Part shown: positions 1-5,708 of the stretch, in pieces
Numbering within the stretch: position 1 is the stretch's first letter
Layout of the letters: each line of letters opens with the position of its first letter
Origin: Magnetovibrio sp.
GTDB lineage: Bacteria > Pseudomonadota > Alphaproteobacteria > Rhodospirillales > Magnetovibrionaceae
Assembly: GCA_016763895.1 (NCBI GenBank)
Contig: JAESSV010000028.1
Span: forward strand, 1-9,659
Direction: 5' to 3'
Length of the DNA stretch: 9,659 nt
Translations under genes and position numbers: made by a program
Notes under the pieces: generated by a model
What the model was told of the DNA's origin: nothing
Seen by the model: the letters and a program-made list of their open reading frames with translations, nothing else
Database searches by the model: none

Positions 1-774
1 CCGGACTTCTTGTTCGGTCAAGTCGGCGCGGTTGAACATGTTTCTTAAGTTTCGGACCATTTTGGGGCGTTTGTCGGCGTAGCCTAAAAAGCCACAGGCG
101 TCGAGTTCGGTTTCCAAATGTTGAAACAAGCCCAACACTTCATCCTTGGTGGCGCGGCGTGTGTCCAAGCGGACTTGGTTGACCAAAGTGGGGCGATCGA
201 CGGTGGACTGGTACCATTCATAACCCAACAACAAGACGGCTTGAGCCAGGTTGAGGGAACTGAAGGCCGGGTTTAAGGGCACGTTGAGGAGGCAGTCGGC
301 TAGGGCCACATCATCGTTGTGCAAGCCCACGGCTTCGCGGCCAAACAGCACCCCGCACGGGGTGCCTTGGGAAATATAGTCATGCATGTGTTCGGCGGCG
401 CCCCTGGGGGTGAACACGTCCTTGGTCATATCGCGGGCGCGGGCGGTGGTCGCATACACCTGGGTGAGATCGGCAATGGCGTCTGATGTGCACGCAAAGA
501 CTTTGGCATTGTCGATCACCACATCGGCCCCGGACGCGGTTTTAGAGGCGCGGGCGTTGGGCCATTTTTCGCGTGGCGACACCAACCTTAAATCGGTCAG
601 GCCACAATTCAACATGGCCCGAGCCACCATGCCAATGTTTTCGGCCATTTGGGGTTCCACCAAAATAATGGCGGGACAGGCTTGTTGCTCATCCGTGGCT
701 TTAGATTTGGCGGGACGACGAAACTTGGTCGAGGTATTGCTCGTGGTATTGCTCGTGGTATTGCGCGTGGTCAT
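1..774 (-). CDS. trmJ: TrmJ-family tRNA/rRNA 2'-O-methyltransferase, C-terminus cut by window edge
   Basis: SpoU/SPOUT-class RNA methyltransferase. The family's best-known member, TrmJ, 2'-O-methylates position 32 of tRNAs using S-adenosylmethionine. The reading frame is open for 258 codons from ATG at 774 to the left edge. The three SPOUT motifs are visible: ENIGMVARAM at residues 45-54 (motif 1), GVLFGREAVGLHNDD at 141-155 (motif 2), and NPAFSSLNLAQAV at 168-180 (motif 3, part of the knotted SAM site). The C-terminal MVRNLRNMFNRADL at about 239-252 matches the usual TrmJ dimerisation tail, so probably only some 15-25 residues are missing. Residues 1-16 are an Asn/Thr/Ser repeat not expected in the family, encoded by a 12-bp tandem repeat. 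The start lies two bases after the cimA stop, so co-transcription with cimA is likely. The exact substrate (position 32 versus another RNA site) cannot be told from sequence. Confidence 0.93.
   Translation of the reverse strand, partial: MTTRNTTSNTTSNTSTKFRRPAKSKATDEQQACPAIILVEPQMAENIGMVARAMLNCGLTDLRLVSPREKWPNARASKTASGADVVIDNAKVFACTSDAIADLTQVYATTARARDMTKDVFTPRGAAEHMHDYISQGTPCGVLFGREAVGLHNDDVALADCLLNVPLNPAFSSLNLAQAVLLLGYEWYQSTVDRPTLVNQVRLDTRRATKDEVLGLFQHLETELDACGFLGYADKRPKMVRNLRNMFNRADLTEQEVR
733..768 (-). repeat. Three 12-bp tandem repeats in the trmJ 5' coding end
   Basis: On the plus strand the unit GGTATTGCTCGT occurs twice exactly (733-744, 745-756), and a third time with one change, GGTATTGCGCGT (757-768). 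On the coding strand it gives repeated Asn-Thr-Thr-Ser/Arg just after the start Met. It lies upstream of the conserved methyltransferase fold, so copy-number change would keep the frame and probably be tolerated. Confidence 0.9.
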
Positions 775-776
775 AT

Positions 777-2381
777 TTAATTCTCGTGTGATTTCAGTGC
801 GCCATCGCGCAACAATTTAAAGACGATGGAATCATGCAAAGCATTAAAAGAAGCATCAATGACATTTGCCGACACACCCAGCGTCGACCAATGTCGTCCG
901 GAACCATCGGTGCTTTCGATGATCACACGTGTGATCGCAGCCGTGGCATCGCCGGGGGTTAATATACGCACCTTGTAATCCACCAAACGCAAATCGTCCA
1001 GACTTGGATACAACGGCAACAAAGCCTTTCGCAACGCCGCATCCAAAGCATTCACCGGGCCATTGCCTTCGGCCACGGTCATCACTTGCCCGCCATCAAC
1101 GGCCAGCTTGACGGTGGCTTCGGTTAGATTAATCGCGGTTTTTCCATCCAGCCATCGGCGTTCATTGAGCACCCGGTAGCTTGTGCATTGAAAATATTTA
1201 GGCACATCCGCCAACAGGCCGCGCGCCAAAATCTCGAAACTGGCTTCGGCTCCGTCATAGGCATAGCCTTGCATTTCATTGAGCTTGATGGTGTCCAAAA
1301 GCACATCCAAACGCGGATCTTTGGCATCAACGTGCAAACCGATGTCTTGAAATTTTGCCAAAAGGTTCGAACGCCCGGCCTGGTCGGAAACCAAAATGGT
1401 GCGTTGGTTGCCAACGGTTTCGGGCGGTATATGTTCATAACTGCGCGGGTCTTTTTGAATGGCCGAAACGTGCAATCCACCTTTGTGGGCAAAGGCTGAA
1501 TCCCCCACATACGGGCGGTGCCGATTGGGGGACCGGTTCAAACGTTCATCCAAGGCAACAGAAACCTGGCGCAACGTTTTCAGACCAGCGCGGCTGACCC
1601 CGGTTTCAAATCCCATTTTCAACATCAATGAAGGAATAACGCTGATCAGGCTGGCATTGCCGCACCGTTCACCCAATCCGTTGATGGTGCCTTGAACCAT
1701 GCGGGCTCCGGCGCGAACCGCAGACAACGAATTGGCGACCGCATTACCGGTGTCATCGTGGCAATGAATGCCGATGGATGGGCCTGGAATGATCGTGCAA
1801 ACTTGGGATACGATGGCTTCGATTTCAAAGGGCAACGTGCCGCCATTGGTGTCACACAAAACCACCCACCGGGCTCCCCCTTCTGTGGCGGCGTTCAGAC
1901 AGGCCAGAGCAAATTCAGGATCGGCTTTGAAGCCATCAAAAAAATGTTCAGCATCGAATATAACTTCGTCCATTTTTGACGCTGCATAGGCAATGCTGTC
2001 TTTGATCATGGCCAAATTTTCAACGCGTTCAATGCCCAACGCAACGTCAACGTGATAGGCCGAGGCTTTGCCCACAATGCACAGGACCCGAGCCTTGGTG
2101 GCCATGACGGCGTTCAGCCCCGGATCGTTGTCCGCGCTGTGACCGGATCTTCGGGTCATGCCAAAAGCAGATATGCGGGCCGTGGTCAGTTGGGGTAGAG
2201 ATTCAAAAAATGAGTTGTCCGTCGGGTTCGCACCGGGCCACCCGCCTTCAATGTAATCGACGCCCAATTGGTCGAGTTCTTGGGCAATGCTGATTTTATC
2301 TTGGGGGCTGAAGTCGACACCGGATGTCTGCGCTCCATCGCGCAACGTGGTGTCATAGATGTATACGCGATCAAAACCCAT
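777..2381 (-). CDS. cimA: (R)-citramalate synthase, CimA/LeuA family
   Basis: Condenses acetyl-CoA with pyruvate to (R)-citramalate, the first step of the threonine-independent route to 2-oxobutyrate and isoleucine. Product is 534 residues, normal for the long CimA family. The DRE-TIM barrel shows DTTLRDG at residues 10-16, the metal-binding HCHDD at 206-210 (His206, His208), and GTINGLGERCGN at 231-242. A LeuA-type C-terminal regulatory/dimerisation domain occupies roughly 400-525, where isoleucine feedback would be expected. The frame opens further upstream, to a GTG at 2450. ATG at 2381 is preferred because the barrel begins right after it and AAGAGAG (2393-2387) sits five bases upstream as a ribosome binding site. 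2-Isopropylmalate and homocitrate synthases are the alternatives; overall similarity to CimA, including the N-terminal YIYDTTLRDGAQ, favours citramalate. trmJ follows two bases after the stop. Confidence 0.94.
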   Translation of the reverse strand: MGFDRVYIYDTTLRDGAQTSGVDFSPQDKISIAQELDQLGVDYIEGGWPGANPTDNSFFESLPQLTTARISAFGMTRRSGHSADNDPGLNAVMATKARVLCIVGKASAYHVDVALGIERVENLAMIKDSIAYAASKMDEVIFDAEHFFDGFKADPEFALACLNAATEGGARWVVLCDTNGGTLPFEIEAIVSQVCTIIPGPSIGIHCHDDTGNAVANSLSAVRAGARMVQGTINGLGERCGNASLISVIPSLMLKMGFETGVSRAGLKTLRQVSVALDERLNRSPNRHRPYVGDSAFAHKGGLHVSAIQKDPRSYEHIPPETVGNQRTILVSDQAGRSNLLAKFQDIGLHVDAKDPRLDVLLDTIKLNEMQGYAYDGAEASFEILARGLLADVPKYFQCTSYRVLNERRWLDGKTAINLTEATVKLAVDGGQVMTVAEGNGPVNALDAALRKALLPLYPSLDDLRLVDYKVRILTPGDATAAITRVIIESTDGSGRHWSTLGVSANVIDASFNALHDSIVFKLLRDGALKSHEN

Positions 2382-2618
2382 TTTGGCTCTCTTTTGAGAT
2401 GTGAGTGGCTGCGGTCTTTGCGGATCATGACGAAATTGCCTATAAAACACAAGGATTTCCGCGTTTTACAAGTGTTTTTACAGGCGCCTCTTGGCGCGAA
2501 CCTCATATACGTCTATTCTCAGGGAGGTTTATATTTATTTTAGACTTTCGCATTGTAAATGAACGTAAATATTTGAAGGCAACGGGGGAAACACCTCATT
2601 CATTTGAGGCAATACTTT
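2382..2618. other. Divergent intergenic region between cimA and the 166-residue gene
   Basis: This 237-bp spacer must hold promoters in both directions, but I find no convincing -35/-10 pair. It contains a direct repeat (GTTTTACA at 2463-2470, GTTTTTACA at 2474-2482). Next is a 5-bp GC hairpin with a four-base loop (GCGCC 2484-2488, GGCGC 2493-2497). An AT-rich stretch covers about 2528-2575, and a hairpin lies over the small gene's ribosome binding site. The GC hairpin has no T-run after it on either strand, so it does not look like a terminator. Confidence 0.6.
2594..2609 (+). promoter_or_regulatory. Small hairpin covering the ribosome binding site of the 2619 gene
   Basis: CCTCA (2594-2598) can pair with TGAGG (2605-2609) across a six-base loop. 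TGAGG is the only good Shine-Dalgarno sequence for the ATG at 2619 (nine-base spacing), so the stem would hide it. A five-pair stem is only moderately stable, so the effect on translation is inference. Confidence 0.4.
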
Positions 2619-3119
2619 ATGAACTACCAATTCGACTTTGAACATGATGAAGACTATCCAGATTTTCGCCAACGGGCCGAAGGCACCAATGTGAATGCGC
2701 AAACGCTTTTGGCGACTGACTATTTAAATCATTTCAATGAATTGGTGATGACCATGGAAATGTTGGCTGACATGCCGGAATTGTTCGAAGAAGTTCAAGC
2801 CTGGGCCCCCAAAGATTATAAAGATCACTTTCGCGACAGCACCATCGCGGACAAAGAATTGGCCATCGAAGCCTTTGATCACGCGCCGCCCAAATTCAAA
2901 GAACCTTTTGAACAAAACATCGAAAAAATCAACCGCCTAATCCTCAAATCTATTGATCGTTTGGCAGCGGATATTAAGACCAAAGACATGGAACTTGTGC
3001 GCCTAAACAGCAGCACGATTTCCAAACTCATCCAACGTTTGCTGGACATGTGCAGTGCCAATATCCATGGGTCTGCGACGACCATGGACCAATCCGAAAT
3101 CGATAATTTAATTGGCTAG
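2619..3119 (+). CDS. Unrecognised helical acidic protein with a FliM-like C-terminal tail
   Basis: 166 residues, not assigned to a named family. No signal peptide or membrane segment is visible, so it is probably cytosolic. The N-terminal 15 residues are very acidic (FDFEHDEDY). Residues 27-60 (LLATDYLNHFNELVMTMEML region) and 97-146 look like long amphipathic helices. Between them sits a WAPKDYKDHFRDS segment (62-74) that looks like a conserved-domain core. A flexible Gly/Ser/Thr stretch (146-155) then leads to the end, MDQSEIDNLIG (156-166). This resembles the SQ-(D/E)-EID-(A/N)-L(L/I) peptide by which FliM N-termini bind CheY. The frame opens at a TTG at 2604, but ATG 2619 has a TGAGG ribosome site nine bases upstream, which the TTG start would overlap. 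It is the only plus-strand gene here and converges on the GGDEF-EAL gene. Coding status is supported by the start signal, sensible composition and an uninterrupted frame. Confidence 0.78.
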   Translation: MNYQFDFEHDEDYPDFRQRAEGTNVNAQTLLATDYLNHFNELVMTMEMLADMPELFEEVQAWAPKDYKDHFRDSTIADKELAIEAFDHAPPKFKEPFEQNIEKINRLILKSIDRLAADIKTKDMELVRLNSSTISKLIQRLLDMCSANIHGSATTMDQSEIDNLIG

Positions 3120-3133
3120 ACCAGCTTCGTGAC

Positions 3134-3168
3134 CAGGCCTGCTTTGTTTGACCAGGCCTGCTTTGTTT
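3134..3168 (+). terminator. Possible factor-independent terminator for the 2619-3119 gene
   Basis: In plus-strand RNA, CAGGCCTG of one repeat copy (3134-3141) pairs with CAGGCCTG of the next (3153-3160). This gives an eight-pair GC-rich stem with an 11-base loop, followed by CTTTGTTT (3161-3168), a T-rich but interrupted tract. It starts 15 bases after the stop codon. The interrupted T-run and moderate loop make this a weak to moderate call. Confidence 0.35.
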
Positions 3169-3171
3169 GAC

Positions 3172-3198
3172 CAGGTCTACTTTGTTTAACGAGACCTG
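3172..3198. other. Second inter-repeat hairpin with matched substitutions
   Basis: CAGGTCT (3172-3178) pairs perfectly with AGACCTG (3192-3198) over a 13-base loop. Relative to the consensus CAGGCCTG, both copies have diverged, yet the two arms still complement each other. It could act in either strand's RNA as a termination or end-stabilising structure for the convergent genes. Confidence 0.45.
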
Positions 3199-3225
3199 CT
3201 TCTTGACCAAGCCTGCTTAGTTTGA

Positions 3226-5634
3226 TTAGGCCGAAGGTTTGATGCTGAGAATATTGTCGACCGGGAATTGGGTCACGTTGCCCCCCGCCAGTCTGACAAA
3301 AGCTTCAAAGGAAACGGGGCGGCTGTATAAATAGCCTTGACCAATATCGCTGCCCAACCCGTGCAAGAACGTGCCCTGGCGTTCGTTTTCGATGCCTTCT
3401 GCGATCACTTTCAGTCCCAAATTTCGCGCCATGTTTACGATGGCCTTGGCCATGGTCACAGCATCTGAATCGTCGGGAAGCCCGGTCACAAAGGAACGGT
3501 CAACTTTGAGCGCATCCAAGGGGAATTTGGTGAGATAGCTCAAAGACGAATAACCGGTGCCAAAATCATCAATGCTGAGCGAGGCGCCAAGTCCCTTCAG
3601 CCGACCCAACAACTTGATCGTTTCGTCGGCATTTTCAACCAACACACTTTCGGTCAGTTCCAGATCCAGATTCTTGGCCGGCAGCCCGGTCTTTTCCATG
3701 AGCTCAGCAATGCGTTCCACCAGATTACCTTGTTGGAATTGACGAACGGATAAATTGATGGAAACCGTTATGTCGGGTAGGCCATTTTCAATCCATTCCG
3801 CAGCCTGGCGCATTGCGGTTTCTAAAATCCAGTCGCCGATGGGTACAATAAGCCCGGTTTCTTCAGCCACGGGGACAAATTCAACCGGAGACACGGGGCC
3901 TAACTCTGGGTTGGTCCAACGGGCAAGAGCTTCTGCACCAATGATTTTTCCGGTGCCAAGATCAACCTTGGCTTGGTAAGCCAAATAGAACTCATTATTT
4001 TCCAAGGCATGGCGCAAGCCTTGTTCCAGTGCCATCCGTCGCAAGACATTTGCGCTGAGGGTCGAGGAATAAAATTGATAATTGTTGCGCCCTTGTTGTT
4101 TGGCGTGATGCGATGAGGTGTACGCATTTTTGAGAATATCTTTAACTTTGTCGCAATTGTCCGGATAAACAACGATGCCAATGGACCCGGATGTGTAAAG
4201 CTCTTTGCCATCAACGTGAAACGGTTGGCGCAGCTGGTGCAACATATGGTCGGCAACATTTTGGACTTCGATGTCACCTTTTACAGATTCTAAAATCACC
4301 GTGAACTCGTCCCCCGTGAGCCGGGCGACCAGATCTCGGCTGCGGACACAGGTTTCCAAACGCTTGCCAACCAATTGCAACACCACGTCGCCAATGGGGT
4401 GGCCCATGGCGTCATTGATGTGTTTGAAGTTGTCCAAATCAATAAACAAGACCGCCATGCGGTGGCCTGTGTCATCCGCTGAGCGAGCCGATTCTTCGAG
4501 CCGTTGGTTAAACGTATAGCGATTGGGCAGGTGGGTCAGCGGATCATGCGTCGCCAAGAATTTGAGCTTGTCTTCGTCACGTTTGCGTTCGGTGATGTCG
4601 CGCATTACGGCGATATGGTGCGTGCGGTTTCGCAAACTAAAATCGCTGAGGCTGACTTCCAAAGGAAACTTATCCCCGTTATTACGCAGACCAATCATTT
4701 CCAGAATGGCATTTTTCTTGGTCTTGGACGTTTGCATTTTTTTCAAGACATTCGCGGTGTTCGATTGTCGGCGTCCGTGTGCATCGGGAATCAGCGCGGC
4801 AAAAGAAGAACCGTTCATGGCTCCGGGAAGGAAACCAAAAATGCGCTCTGCCGCAGGATTCGACGTTTCGATAACGCCAACTTCATTGATGGTAATCAAG
4901 CCATCTACCGTCGTGGCCATAATGGACTGCAAAAATTCTTCACGTTCCGACACCTCGTTCATGCTGCGATTGCGCTCGGTAACATCGCGGGCGATGAGCA
5001 TGATTTGGCGGTATGGTTTTTTCTTTGATTTTTCTTCGTATAAAATCGCGGCCATTTCGACCTCGACCTCTCGCCCTTCGTAGGGGATAAGCTTCATGGA
5101 TGTCCGGCGTTCTTCGGCCAACATAAGGGCAAAGCCATCTTCTAAAAATGCGTAGTGGTCGGCGTGCATAAAATCTTTTAAAGGCCGGCCTTGAGCTTCG
5201 CTGGCGTCGACCCCCAACATGGCACAGCCCGCTGGGTTTAATTGTAAAATTTTACCATCATCGCTGCAAATGGTGATCAGGTCAGGAGCCAGATCGATCA
5301 TGCTGGCGTGATGGGCGTCACCTTTTGCCACGACCTCAAAACGGCGATTTTCAAGCAATTCATTCATGAGGTCCAAAATGCTTTGCCCGGACCGACGAAT
5401 GTCTTCGGCATAATCACGGTATTGAGGTTGGCCCATGGGACCCAAAATCTCGGAACTCATCATGTCGGCAAAGCCGATAATGTTGTTGAGAGGGGTTCGC
5501 ATTTCATGGCTCAGCGTGCTTAAAATGCTGTGTTCACCGCGCAAGCCAACATCCTCGTCCACTTTGGGTTCGCCGACTTTGGGTGAGGATGGCTTGAGCT
5601 GATCTTTTTTGCCGTGTTTAGTTTTACCGATCAT
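3226..5634 (-). CDS. DHp(HisKA)-PAS-PAS-GGDEF-EAL cyclic-di-GMP signalling protein
   Basis: 802 residues, soluble, with no membrane segments. Order: a charged linker (1-35); a HisKA/DHp domain (about 36-97) with the phospho-acceptor motif SHEMRTPLN (His43) and a following GPMG...YRDYAEDI block like DivJ/PleC; PAS 1 (about 110-220); PAS 2 (about 233-350). A GGDEF domain follows (about 355-525) with metal-site FIDLDNF (397-403) and signature TGDEF (440-444). An RxxD inhibitory site (Arg431, Asp434) lies exactly five residues before the signature. The EAL domain (about 535-785) keeps EAL (568-570), INLS (626-629), ELTES (659-663), DDFGTGYS (689-696), Lys710, Glu746 and GQG (765-767). Phosphodiesterase activity is therefore expected; cyclase activity is uncertain because the first Gly is Thr. 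No HATPase domain follows the DHp, so the protein cannot autophosphorylate alone. The ribosome site before ATG 5634 is poor. It sits 74 bp after cysS on the same strand and converges with the 2619 gene. Confidence 0.95.
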   Translation of the reverse strand: MIGKTKHGKKDQLKPSSPKVGEPKVDEDVGLRGEHSILSTLSHEMRTPLNNIIGFADMMSSEILGPMGQPQYRDYAEDIRRSGQSILDLMNELLENRRFEVVAKGDAHHASMIDLAPDLITICSDDGKILQLNPAGCAMLGVDASEAQGRPLKDFMHADHYAFLEDGFALMLAEERRTSMKLIPYEGREVEVEMAAILYEEKSKKKPYRQIMLIARDVTERNRSMNEVSEREEFLQSIMATTVDGLITINEVGVIETSNPAAERIFGFLPGAMNGSSFAALIPDAHGRRQSNTANVLKKMQTSKTKKNAILEMIGLRNNGDKFPLEVSLSDFSLRNRTHHIAVMRDITERKRDEDKLKFLATHDPLTHLPNRYTFNQRLEESARSADDTGHRMAVLFIDLDNFKHINDAMGHPIGDVVLQLVGKRLETCVRSRDLVARLTGDEFTVILESVKGDIEVQNVADHMLHQLRQPFHVDGKELYTSGSIGIVVYPDNCDKVKDILKNAYTSSHHAKQQGRNNYQFYSSTLSANVLRRMALEQGLRHALENNEFYLAYQAKVDLGTGKIIGAEALARWTNPELGPVSPVEFVPVAEETGLIVPIGDWILETAMRQAAEWIENGLPDITVSINLSVRQFQQGNLVERIAELMEKTGLPAKNLDLELTESVLVENADETIKLLGRLKGLGASLSIDDFGTGYSSLSYLTKFPLDALKVDRSFVTGLPDDSDAVTMAKAIVNMARNLGLKVIAEGIENERQGTFLHGLGSDIGQGYLYSRPVSFEAFVRLAGGNVTQFPVDNILSIKPSA

Positions 5635-5708
5635 GGGCGAATTCTAACACAATTAAAGCTTTTGTGTTCAGATATTTAGTATTAGCGCCGCGCGGTTTTT
5701 TGTATGAT
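5635..5708. other. Short spacer between cysS and the GGDEF-EAL gene
   Basis: 74 bp, AT-rich except for the self-complementary CCGCGCGG near 5688-5695. That palindrome is too short and has no T-run, so no credible cysS terminator is seen. Read-through from the nadE-gltX-cysS unit into the signalling gene is therefore possible. Confidence 0.5.

Larger units (their letters stand above)
3119..3232. repeat. Array of about six to seven degenerate 19-bp tandem repeats between convergent genes
   Basis: The unit GACCAGGCCTGCTTTGTTT is present twice perfectly (3131-3149, 3150-3168) and once with two changes (3169-3187). A 16-bp shortened copy follows (3188-3203), then another 19-bp copy, GACCAAGCCTGCTTAGTTT (3205-3223). 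Partial copies sit at each edge (GACCAGCTTCGT 3119-3130; GATTAGGCC 3224-3232). The array spans the stop codons of both converging genes. Each perfect copy contains the palindrome CAGGCCTG, so centres are 19 bp apart, nearly two DNA turns. It has no unique spacers, so it is not CRISPR. Confidence 0.9.

Noticed and set aside
386..820. Open frame of 144 codons on the plus strand
   Set aside because: Antisense to trmJ and the cimA end, where SPOUT motifs establish the minus-strand reading; composition is arbitrary and no ribosome site or family is recognisable.
2484..2497. GC hairpin as a transcription terminator
   Set aside because: Only five pairs, and no T-run follows on either strand; it also lies between divergent genes, where no terminator is needed.
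2186..2506. Minus-strand frame starting upstream of cimA that could be a leader peptide
   Set aside because: It runs far into cimA out of frame, has no run of Ile, Leu or Val codons expected of an attenuator, and no good ribosome site.
3028..3210. Minus-strand frame of 60 codons running through the repeat array
   Set aside because: It begins inside the repeats and is antisense to the 166-residue gene, which has a better start signal and composition.
3119..3232. CRISPR array
   Set aside because: Repeats are only 19 bp, directly adjacent, degenerate, and without unique spacers.
4504..5083. Overlapping plus-strand open frames of 174 and 186 codons
   Set aside because: Both are antisense to the PAS and GGDEF parts of the 802-residue protein, whose motifs are unmistakable; they are codon-bias shadows.
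3226..5634. Hybrid sensor histidine kinase
   Set aside because: No HATPase N, G1 or G2 boxes are present after the DHp; the output is GGDEF-EAL.
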